A DNA stretch of 5,293 nucleotides, taken from the NCBI GenBank assembly GCA_030066475.1, contig JASJBO010000451.1:1-5293 (forward strand). The letters run 5' to 3'. Both the position numbers and the translations under genes were made by a program. The notes beneath the pieces were generated by a model, which did not search any database, was not told where the DNA came from, and saw nothing but the letters and a program-made list of their open reading frames with translations. This document shows positions 1 through 5,293 of the stretch, piece after piece. The DNA comes from Myxococcota bacterium. GTDB taxonomy: Bacteria; Myxococcota_A; UBA9160; PR03. The number at the start of each line of letters is the position of its first letter. The stretch's first letter is position 1.

Positions 1-1
1 C

Positions 2-1657
2 GGCAATCCCGACATCGCCGACCTCAACCGCTGGCAGCCGCTGGCGCTCCGCTTCTTCATCGACCAGTCCGGCAACGTCTTCCCGAGCGGGACTCCCGAG
101 TTCCTGAGCCCCGAGTGGGGCCAGGTGACGCCGTTCGCGCTCTCGGCCGACGACCGGACCGTCTACCGCCGCGACGGCTTCGACTACCAGGTCTACCACG
201 ACCCGGGTCCGCCGCCCTACCTCCAGTCGCCCACCGCGGACTACTACAAGTGGGGCAGCGAGATGGTGGCCGTCTGGAGCAGCCATCTCGATCCGAGCGA
301 CGGCGTGCTGTGGGACATCTCGCCGGCGTCGATCGGGAACGCCCCCCTGCCCGACCCGGCGGACTACGCCAGCTACTACGACTTCGAGGACGGCGGCGAC
401 TGGGGCACGGGCTACGCCGTCAACCCGATGACGGGCGAGCCCTACGCGCCGCAGACCGTGCCGCGCGGCGACTACGCGCGCGTGCTGGCCGAGTTCTGGG
501 CCGACGGGCCGGACTCCGAGACGCCACCCGGGCACTGGTTCACGATCGCGAACTACGTGACCGACCATCCGCTCTTCGAGCGGCGCATGGAGGGGCGGGG
601 CCCGGAGCTCGATCCCCTCGAGTGGGACGTGAAGCTGCACCTGGCGCTCGGCGGCACCATGCACGACGCGGCGATCACGGCCTGGGGCATCAAGGGCTGG
701 TACGACTACCTGCGTCCGATCTCGGCGCTCCGGCTGATGGCGGACCGCGGTCAGGCGTCCGACCCGCAGGGGCCGTCGTATCACCCCGACGGCATCAACC
801 TGCACGCCGGCCACATCGAGGTCGTGACAGCGGCGAGCAGCGCGCCGGGCCAGCGTCACGCGCACCTGGCCGGCGAGGTCGGCAAGATCGCGGTGCGCGC
901 CTGGCGCGGGCCGGACTACATCGCCGACGAGGCGACCGACACCGCCGACGTCGGCTGGATCCTGATGGAGGACTGGTGGCCCTACCAGCGGCCGACGTTC
1001 GTGACGCCGCCCTTCGCGGGCTACGTCTCCGGTCACAGCGTGTACAGCCGCGCGGCGGCCGAGCTGCTCACGCGGACGACCGGCTCGCCCTACTTCCCGG
1101 GTGGGCTGGGCGAGTTCCCCGCGCCGCGAAACGAGTTCCTGGTGTTCGAGGACGGGCCCAGCGTCGACGTCACGCTCCAGTGGGCCAGCTACTACGACGC
1201 CTCCGACCAGACCAGCCTGTCGCGGATCTGGGGTGGCATCCATCCGCCGGCCGACGACCTGCCCGGGCGCCTCATGGGAGCCCGGATCGCGCAGGACGCG
1301 TTCGCCTTCGCCCAGGGCCTGTTCGGGTCCAGCGACCTCGACGAGGACGGCGTCAGCGACGGCGCCGACAACTGTCTCGACGTCGGCAACCCCGACCAGA
1401 CCGACTCGGACGGCGACGGCTACGGCAACGCCTGCGATGCGGACTACAGCAACGACGGGGCGGTCGGGATCGCCGACTTCGGCGTCCTGCGCCGCCAGTT
1501 CGGGCTCCTGGACACGGACCCCGGCTTCGACCCGGCAGTGGACACGAACGGCGACGGCGGGATCGGGCTCCCCGAGTTCAACCTGCTGAGCCGGTGCTTC
1601 GGCGGGCCGCCGGGGCCCTCGGGGCTGGCGTGCGCGGGGACGGTGCCGTGTCCGTAG
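2..1657 (+). CDS. Vanadium-dependent haloperoxidase / PAP2-like protein with calcium-binding repeat tail (5' partial)
   Basis: This is the C-terminal 551 residues of a larger protein; the frame is open to the window's left edge, so the GTG at 125 is internal and not the start. Seen: the vanadate/phosphate-binding signature of the vanadium chloroperoxidase and acid phosphatase superfamily, in order. It begins with K231-x6-R238-P (KGWYDYLRP), continues with S343-G344-H345 (YVSGHS), and ends with SR408-x5-H414 (SRIWGGIH). The K-to-R and R-to-H spacings of 7 and 6 match vanadium chloroperoxidase, where the last histidine binds vanadate and the SGH histidine is the acid-base. The usual PSGH is VSGH here. 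After the catalytic domain come Asp-rich thrombospondin-type-3-like repeats (about residues 444-479) and two dockerin/EF-hand-like loops starting at D481 and D514. The tail suggests an exported, calcium-stabilised protein, but the signal peptide would lie outside the window. Likely activity is peroxide-driven halide oxidation; a phosphatase-like role cannot be excluded. It ends at TAG, 50 bases before the next gene. Confidence 0.88.
   Translation, partial: GNPDIADLNRWQPLALRFFIDQSGNVFPSGTPEFLSPEWGQVTPFALSADDRTVYRRDGFDYQVYHDPGPPPYLQSPTADYYKWGSEMVAVWSSHLDPSDGVLWDISPASIGNAPLPDPADYASYYDFEDGGDWGTGYAVNPMTGEPYAPQTVPRGDYARVLAEFWADGPDSETPPGHWFTIANYVTDHPLFERRMEGRGPELDPLEWDVKLHLALGGTMHDAAITAWGIKGWYDYLRPISALRLMADRGQASDPQGPSYHPDGINLHAGHIEVVTAASSAPGQRHAHLAGEVGKIAVRAWRGPDYIADEATDTADVGWILMEDWWPYQRPTFVTPPFAGYVSGHSVYSRAAAELLTRTTGSPYFPGGLGEFPAPRNEFLVFEDGPSVDVTLQWASYYDASDQTSLSRIWGGIHPPADDLPGRLMGARIAQDAFAFAQGLFGSSDLDEDGVSDGADNCLDVGNPDQTDSDGDGYGNACDADYSNDGAVGIADFGVLRRQFGLLDTDPGFDPAVDTNGDGGIGLPEFNLLSRCFGGPPGPSGLACAGTVPCP
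1334..1602 (+). other. Thrombospondin type 3-like plus dockerin-like calcium repeats at the end of the haloperoxidase
   Basis: This is a protein-domain annotation within the preceding gene. The translation first shows Asp-rich loops (DLDEDGVSDGADNC, then DSDGDGYGNACD) typical of thrombospondin type 3 repeats. Two EF-hand-like loops follow: DYSNDGAVGIADF, with a hydrophobic helix after it, and DTNGDGGIGLPEF, also followed by a helix. This pair, about 33 residues apart, resembles a type I dockerin duplication. In non-cellulolytic bacteria such tails occur on many secreted proteins and need not imply a cellulosome; the role is likely calcium-dependent folding or surface attachment (inference). 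Confidence 0.75.
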
Positions 1658-1694
1658 CCAGGGCTGTGCGATGATCTCCTGCGCACGCCCGGCT

Positions 1695-1700
1695 GGAGAG
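1695..1700 (+). promoter_or_regulatory. Ribosome binding site of the selenoprotein gene
   Basis: GGAGAG lies 7 bases upstream of the ATG at 1708 and supports that start. It shows that translation begins well upstream of the in-frame TGA, so the 129 residues before the TGA are a genuine N-terminal part and not an unrelated ORF. Confidence 0.7.
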
Positions 1701-1707
1701 CGAGTCC

Positions 1708-2853
1708 ATGGCCCGAGTCGAGGAGACGATTCCCGCCCATCTGGTCGACCAGGCCGAAGCGGCGCGGGCCTGGTTCTCGCAGGATCAGGGCAGCGAGTTC
1801 AAGCTCACCGGAATCGTCGATCCGGAGGCGGCGGGCTCGGGCGGGAGTCGGCCGCGCCAGCTCCAGCTGATCCTGTGCGGAATTCGGGACGGCCAGGACG
1901 TCTGCCTGCGCGAGCGATTCGAGGTCGAGACCACGGGCGCGGGCTTCGACGTGACGCTCCTCGAGGACGCCACCCCCGACCTCGGCTCGCCGGCGCCGCT
2001 GCTCGACCCCCCGGCCGGCAGTCGCGCCGCGTGGCTCGAATCCGTGCTCGCCCGGCACGCGTTCGTCGTGCTCGTCTTCTACCGCGGCTTCTGGTGACCG
2101 CCCTGTCGCCGCGAGTTGCGCGGCTACGGGAAGGCCGGGGTCGTCGAGGCCGTGCGCCAGGCGGGCGGTGAGATCTACGCGATCACGAGCGAGCCGCAGT
2201 CGCTCGCCCACAACGCCCGGCAGGACTGGGAGACGGGTCTCGAGCACGTCGGCGATCCGCACCAGGAGATCGCGGGAGCCTGCGCCGAGCGGGGCTGGCT
2301 CTCGCTGTTCACCGCCGACTGGGGCGGCGCCTTCGTCGAGGACGCCGCGACCTGGGCGTCGCATCCGAAGGGCTACTTCCAGCCCGGGGTGCTCGCCCTT
2401 AGCCGGGAGGGCCGGGTCCTCTACCGATGGCGGTGTCGGCCGAGCCGCAAGAACGTCGGCGGCGCGGTCGCGCGGCCCACGCCCGCCCACGTGTGGGGCC
2501 GGGTGCAGGCGGCACTCCGGGAGCCGCCGGATGCGCCGGACGCGGCGCTCGACGCGAACCCCGAGCTCGACTCGCCCTCGGTGCCCTGGCCGCTCTTCGT
2601 CGCCCTGCTCCTGGCGAACGGCTGGTTCCTACGGCCCGTGCCCTTCGACCAGAGACCGGGGAAGGACACGGTCCCGCGGCGGCAGCGGAACGCGCTGCTC
2701 CGCCTCCCGCTCTTCGTCGGGGCCTGGATCGCGGCCGGCCTGGTGCTGCCCGTCTGGCTGGTCGCGCTGGCCTTCGCGGGCTGGGTCGCGAAGGTCCTGC
2801 CGGGCATCCGCCTGGTGAACGAGCGCTTCCAGAACGTCGGTCCCGAGGACTAG
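1708..2853 (+). CDS. Peroxiredoxin-like selenoprotein (Sec at residue 130, UxxC motif) with C-terminal membrane segment
   Basis: One 381-residue gene read through an in-frame TGA at 2095-2097, taken as selenocysteine. Seen: residues 118-139 read FVVLVFYRGFW-U-PPC-RRELRG, the form of the FYRGxWCPxCxxEL active site of peroxiredoxin-like (AhpC/TSA-type) proteins, with Sec replacing the first, catalytic cysteine and C133 as resolving partner. The thioredoxin fold continues over the TGA: helix, then the EIYAITSEP strand (155-163), the DPHQEIAGACAERG segment (184-197), YFQPGVLALSREGRVLYRW (224-242, with C243 next) and a RPTPAHV helix. The frame stays open until TAG at 2851. Residues 1-100 are an unrecognised, beta-rich extension with C57 and C66. 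Residues about 294-308 and 334-366 are hydrophobic and probably span or lie on the membrane. Predicted role: thiol- or peroxide-dependent redox enzyme; the substrate is unknown. The product requires SelA, SelB, SelC and SelD. Alternative: a pseudogene or sequencing error, unlikely given the TGA position and the hairpin. Confidence 0.9.
2095..2097 (+). other. In-frame TGA decoded as selenocysteine (Sec130)
   Basis: The codon directly follows FYRGFW and precedes PPC, so it occupies the position of the peroxidatic or first redox cysteine in the CxxC motif of the family. It is the only stop in frame between the ATG at 1708 and the TAG at 2851. TGA differs from TGC or TGT by one base, and Sec/Cys exchange at this position is the usual hallmark of redox selenoproteins. 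Confidence 0.9.
2102..2130 (+). promoter_or_regulatory. Bacterial SECIS element
   Basis: An RNA hairpin lies in the coding sequence directly after the TGA. The upper stem is six perfect G-C pairs, GCCGCG (2108-2113) with CGCGGC (2119-2124), closing the pentaloop AGUUG (2114-2118). After one C/U mismatch (2107/2125), the lower stem continues with five pairs, CCUGU (2102-2106) with ACGGG (2126-2130), one of them G-U. Sixteen bases separate the TGA from the loop, and a G is the second loop base. Both fit the described bacterial SECIS consensus (loop roughly 16-37 bases after UGA, G among the first two loop positions), which SelB binds to deliver Sec-tRNA. Pairing was done by hand, without energy calculation. 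Confidence 0.85.
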
Positions 2854-2887
2854 CTGGTGGACTTCGTTCGGCTTCGCCTCACTGCGC

Positions 2888-2917
2888 GCGCCCTGCGGGC
2901 GCTTGCGGGGGGCTTTT
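2888..2917 (+). terminator. Possible rho-independent terminator of the selenoprotein gene
   Basis: In the 77-base gap between the convergent stops there is a perfect six-pair hairpin, GCGCCC (2888-2893) with GGGCGC (2897-2902), loop TGC. It is followed by a G-rich stretch and TTTT at 2914-2917. The T run is short and 11 bases away from the stem, so this is a weak match. An alternative pairing of GCCCT (2890-2894) with GGGGC next to the T run is shorter but better placed. The region may instead be part of a dispersed repeat. Confidence 0.3.
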
Positions 2918-2930
2918 GCCGCGCAGAGTC

Positions 2931-4046
2931 TCAGTCGCTGGCGGCCGCGCTGCGTGCGTCCGCCAGGCCGGCCTCGGCGAGCGCGCGCGCCAGCAGCCGG
3001 GCCATCTCGCGATTGCCCGCCTCGGTGAGGTGTCCGCCCTGTTCGCGCGGCCGAAACAGCGGCTCTTCGCGCGCGGCGTCCGGCTCGGCGTGGAACGAGT
3101 CGGCGAGCGCCACCGCCAGCATCCCGAGCCGACGCGCCTCCTCGCGCGCGAGGAGATCGATCTGCTCGTAGACCCACCCGTGGTAGCGCTTCGGGCGGGT
3201 CGGGATGATCAGCAGCACCGGCGTGGCGCCGTCCGCCTCGACGCGGTCGCGGAAGCGCTCGAGGATTGCGGCCGTGAGCTGCCAGTCCGCGTCGCCCCGC
3301 TCCACCCGGCGCCGCGCCACCGAGAGCTCCCACGCCTGCGCCGCCACCGCCAGCGCGTAGCTGTAGGACCAGCCGCCCGCCCGCCGCCGCCCGCTCCGGT
3401 AGGCCTCGTAGAGGGCTTCGGGCGGCATCAGGTGCGCATCGTGCAGGGTCAGCGCGCCGTCGGGCCCGAGCCGGAAGCGCGGCTTCGCGTAGCCCCGAAA
3501 GCTGGACAGGTTCCGGTAGTGATCGCGGACGTAGAAGCCGAGCACGACGACGTCGGGCCGATAGCGGCTGCCGAGGAGCTCGTAGCGGAGCACGGCCTGG
3601 TCGACGGCGTAGCCCGAGACGCCGAGGTTCAGCACCTCCCAGCCCGGCAGGAAGTCGCGCGCCAGGACGCTGTGCCACGAGTCCTCGTCGCCGACCGTCG
3701 CTCCCATGGTGTAGCTGTCCCCCACGAGGACCACGCGCGAGACGCCCGGCGTGCGCGCCTCCGCGAACTCGCGCTCGGCGCGCATGCCCACCGAGTTCGT
3801 CCGCAGCAGGGGCAGGCGCAGGTTCGGCTTCATGCTCCAGCCGAGCCGCGCATGATAGGTGTGGCCGCCGGGCAGGAGCGGCTTCTCGGCAGCCAGGTGG
3901 CGCGCCGCCCACTGCCACTCGTGCTGGAGGGAGAGGTCCGCGTGCGGCGGCGTCTCGCCCGGCAGCGCGTGGAACGCCCGGGTCGCGAGCTCGAGCAGCA
4001 GGAGCGTGGCCAGCACCAGAGCGGCCAGCGAGAAGACGGTTCGCAT
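2931..4046 (-). CDS. SGNH/GDSL-type hydrolase with N-terminal membrane anchor
   Basis: 371 residues, somewhat long for a simple SGNH domain. Residues 1-28 (MRTVFSLAALVLATLLLLEL onward) form a signal peptide or signal anchor with no clear cleavage site or lipobox, so the enzyme probably faces the periplasm. Block I is VVLVGDSYTMG with nucleophile S111, followed by the EDSWHSVLAR segment common in this family. Block II is LNLGVSG (G144). The third strand, PDVVVLGFYVRDHYRN (164-179), carries no GxND, so D175 or N179 may fill that role. Block V is GGHLTEAGN with H339 as the likely catalytic base; the usual Asp three residues earlier is Q336. Likely an esterase or acyl-transfer enzyme on a lipid, polysaccharide or secondary metabolite; the substrate is unknown. 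ATG at 4046 is preferred over ATG at 4079 because the hydrophobic segment follows at once and GAAGGG lies 10 bases upstream. Convergent with the selenoprotein gene, divergent from the TetR gene. Confidence 0.85.
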   Translation of the reverse strand: MRTVFSLAALVLATLLLLELATRAFHALPGETPPHADLSLQHEWQWAARHLAAEKPLLPGGHTYHARLGWSMKPNLRLPLLRTNSVGMRAEREFAEARTPGVSRVVLVGDSYTMGATVGDEDSWHSVLARDFLPGWEVLNLGVSGYAVDQAVLRYELLGSRYRPDVVVLGFYVRDHYRNLSSFRGYAKPRFRLGPDGALTLHDAHLMPPEALYEAYRSGRRRAGGWSYSYALAVAAQAWELSVARRRVERGDADWQLTAAILERFRDRVEADGATPVLLIIPTRPKRYHGWVYEQIDLLAREEARRLGMLAVALADSFHAEPDAAREEPLFRPREQGGHLTEAGNREMARLLARALAEAGLADARSAAASD

Positions 4047-4232
4047 CCGGGTGGGACCCTTCGTCGGCGAGGGACCCATGATATCGGGGACGGTAGACTG
4101 GAGCGCGTGAGCGCCCGTCCGCGCGGAAGACCCGCCCTGCCCCTGCTGGGCGCACCGCTCCCGTCGGCCGTCCTCGATCTCGCCGGCGGGCCCGGCGGCG
4201 GCGCGCGGGCAATCCGCTATACACGTTGCCGC
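4047..4232. promoter_or_regulatory. Divergent intergenic region between the SGNH hydrolase and TetR genes
   Basis: These 186 bases must hold promoters for both directions if the two genes are transcribed separately. A TATACA at 4218-4223 (+) is a plausible -10 element nine bases before the TetR GTG; I see no matching -35. A short inverted repeat, CACG-N6-CGTG (4222-4235), overlaps the -10 end and start codon and could be part of an operator for autoregulation. No clear hexamers were found for the hydrolase direction. An in-frame GTG at 4107 could start a 42-residue extension of TetR, but its composition is low-complexity and unlike the family. Confidence 0.35.
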
Positions 4233-4856
4233 GTGGCGCGCCGCAAGCCGGAGATCAGCACCCGCGAGCACATCCTCGACGTCGCCGAGGACCTGATCGC
4301 CCGCTATGGCACCGAGGGCCTCCAGCTCAAGGAGGTCGCCGAGCAGGTCGGGATCCGGCCGCCCTCGGTGTTCGCGCACTTCGACGGGCGTCAGGGCATC
4401 GCGGACGCGATCGGCGAGCGCATCCTGGCGCAGCTGGTGCGGCGCCTCGGCCGCGTGCTCGATCGCTACGACGATCCCGAAGAGGCCGTGCGGCAGGGGA
4501 TCGGCAGCCTCGTCGACCACCTGCTCGACAATCCGGCCCACGTGCGGCTGCTGCTGCGCGACCTGGCGCGCTCGAGTCAGAGCCTCGACGTCGACCTCTC
4601 GTCCCCCGAGATGAGCCAGATGTTCACCCGGATCGGGGAGGTGCTGAGCGAGGGCGAGCGCCGCGGCGTGTTCCGCCGGGTGCGCGCGGTCTCGTTCCTG
4701 GCCCAGGTCGAGGGCGCGATCCTGGCGAACATCGCCTTCTCGGGCTGGGACGACAGCGGGCGCCCGCGCACGCCGGTCAAGCGCGGCGAGCTGCGGCGCG
4801 AGGCGCAGGCATTCGCGTTCGGATACCTGCGGCCCAGCCTCGTCGACAGGGCTTAG
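4233..4856 (+). CDS. TetR/AcrR-family transcriptional regulator
   Basis: 207 residues, the usual family length. The N-terminal DNA-binding domain shows TREHILDVAEDLIARYG (10-26), then the helix-turn-helix LQLKEVAEQVGIRPPSVFAHF (30-50), where the VFAHF end replaces the common LYYHF, followed by the conserved hydrophobic helix. The C-terminal all-helical part (about 65-207) would bind an unknown ligand and dimerise; it is too variable to assign. The start is GTG at 4233, chosen because the family alignment begins within a few residues. No Shine-Dalgarno lies in front of it, and a -10-like TATACA ends nine bases upstream, which suggests a leaderless mRNA. It is divergent from the SGNH hydrolase and could control it and itself, as is common for divergent TetR genes (inference). 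Confidence 0.92.
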   Translation: MARRKPEISTREHILDVAEDLIARYGTEGLQLKEVAEQVGIRPPSVFAHFDGRQGIADAIGERILAQLVRRLGRVLDRYDDPEEAVRQGIGSLVDHLLDNPAHVRLLLRDLARSSQSLDVDLSSPEMSQMFTRIGEVLSEGERRGVFRRVRAVSFLAQVEGAILANIAFSGWDDSGRPRTPVKRGELRREAQAFAFGYLRPSLVDRA

Positions 4857-4857
4857 G

Positions 4858-4869
4858 CTAATCGGTTAG
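4858..4869. repeat. Short imperfect palindrome after the TetR stop
   Basis: CTAATCGGTTAG is a 12-base palindrome with a single T/G imperfection, starting two bases after the TetR stop. It is AT-richer than the surroundings. It might be an operator half or a chance match; there is no T run to make it a terminator. The rest of the 143-base gap up to 4999 shows nothing further that I can support apart from the ribosome binding site of the next gene. Confidence 0.2.
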
Positions 4870-4988
4870 TCGGGCCGGAGCGGCTCGCCTCGTGCCGGGC
4901 GTCTTCGCTGCCACTCGAGCAGAGCCACGAGCTCCCGCCACGGTGCCCCCTGCACGCGCGGCGGTTCGGCTCTAGCCTCCGATTCACC

Positions 4989-4994
4989 AGGAGG
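4989..4994 (+). promoter_or_regulatory. Ribosome binding site of the MgtE_N-like gene
   Basis: A perfect AGGAGG lies five bases upstream of the ATG at 5000. It fixes the start and contrasts with the TetR gene upstream, which has none. Confidence 0.8.
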
Positions 4995-4999
4995 CCAGC

Positions 5000-5293
5000 A
5001 TGCCGAACACCGCGATGGACTCGATGGTTCGTGCCTTCGCGAGCACGCACCCCGAGGACGCGGCGCGCGCCCTGGAGAGCCTCGAGCCCGCCAAGGCGGC
5101 CTCGATCCTGAAGCGCCTCCCCGCGCGCGACGCCGGGCCGGTGACCGAGCGGCTCACGCCGGCGGCGGCGGGAAGCATCCTCACGCAGCTCGGCGAAGAG
5201 CGCACCCGCGAGCTGCTGGGGCACCTGCCCGCCCGCCAGGCCGCCGCGATCCTCCACCATCTGGAGGACGCGCTGCGCGAGGCCACGCTCTCG
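5000..5293 (+). CDS. Protein with MgtE N-terminal-domain-like helical repeats (3' partial)
   Basis: The first 98 residues are visible before the window ends. They form tandem short helices of about 17-24 residues with a recurring pattern: HPEDAARALESLEPAKAASI, then LKRLPARDAGPVTERLTPAA, AGSILTQLGEERTRELLGHL and PARQAAAILHHLEDALREA. This superhelical pattern resembles the intracellular N domain of MgtE magnesium transporters, which senses magnesium and is normally followed by CBS domains and five membrane helices. The same repeat occurs in flagellar FliG-like and stand-alone CBS proteins, so transporter function cannot be claimed from this part. The ATG at 5000 is fixed by the AGGAGG. It is 143 bases downstream of TetR and probably has its own promoter. 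Confidence 0.75.
   Translation, partial: MPNTAMDSMVRAFASTHPEDAARALESLEPAKAASILKRLPARDAGPVTERLTPAAAGSILTQLGEERTRELLGHLPARQAAAILHHLEDALREATLS

Noticed and set aside
125..1657. GTG at 125 as the haloperoxidase start
   Set aside because: The same frame stays open to the window edge and encodes family-like residues before it (such as RWQPLAL and FFIDQSG), so the real start lies upstream of the window.
1666..1686. GTGCG-N11-CGCAC dyad between the haloperoxidase and selenoprotein genes as a terminator or operator
   Set aside because: There are only five pairs, an 11-base loop and no T run; it is within chance expectation for this GC content.
2116..2853. Separate gene starting at TTG 2116
   Set aside because: It begins inside the redox motif (CRRE-L), has no ribosome binding site, and shares the frame of the upstream ORF across one TGA. 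It is the C-terminal part of the selenoprotein.
4107..4232. Upstream GTG 4107 as the TetR start
   Set aside because: The GGAG is only three bases before it, and the added 42 residues are low-complexity Pro/Gly/Arg/Ala unlike TetR N-termini.
2427..4856. One 809-residue ORF running over several genes
   Set aside because: Only its final part (from 4233) is the TetR gene. The rest is a GC-driven open frame antisense to the SGNH hydrolase and out of frame with the selenoprotein.
4853..5260. Minus-strand ORF opposite the MgtE_N-like gene
   Set aside because: It is a shadow ORF: Arg/Gly/Ala-rich without recognisable motifs, while the plus strand has a perfect AGGAGG and a coherent helical repeat protein.

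Overview
The window looks like chromosomal DNA from a very GC-rich bacterium (strong G/C bias at third codon positions, GTG starts). A secreted enzyme with thrombospondin-type-3 and dockerin-like calcium repeats, a predicted selenoprotein and a GC-rich TetR/SGNH neighbourhood all fit an environmental member of the former Deltaproteobacteria (Myxococcota, Binatota and relatives). That placement is an inference from style, not from a marker gene.

Layout: (1) 2-1657 (+), the 3' part of a vanadium-dependent haloperoxidase / PAP2-like protein with a calcium-binding repeat tail. (2) 1708-2853 (+), a peroxiredoxin-like protein whose frame is interrupted by one TGA at 2095-2097. This TGA falls exactly where the first cysteine of a CxxC redox motif is expected, and a SECIS-like hairpin follows it at the right distance. 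The two apparent ORFs (1708-2097 and the rest up to 2853) are best read as one 381-residue selenoprotein with Sec at residue 130. (3) 2931-4046 (-), an SGNH/GDSL-type hydrolase with an N-terminal membrane anchor, convergent with the selenoprotein gene. (4) 4233-4856 (+), a TetR-family regulator divergent from the hydrolase and possibly translated from a leaderless GTG. (5) 5000-5293 (+), the start of a protein with helical repeats like the MgtE N-terminal domain, cut by the window end.

The main find is the selenoprotein: an automatic gene caller would split or truncate it at the TGA. Its architecture is also unusual. An unrecognised beta-rich N-terminal region precedes the redox domain, and a hydrophobic, probably membrane-inserted segment follows it. 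If the reading is right, the host must carry selA, selB, selC and selD elsewhere. No clear operon links the five genes. A shared oxidant theme between the haloperoxidase, which would use peroxide, and the peroxiredoxin-like selenoprotein is possible but speculative. No stretch over 300 bases lacks a gene.
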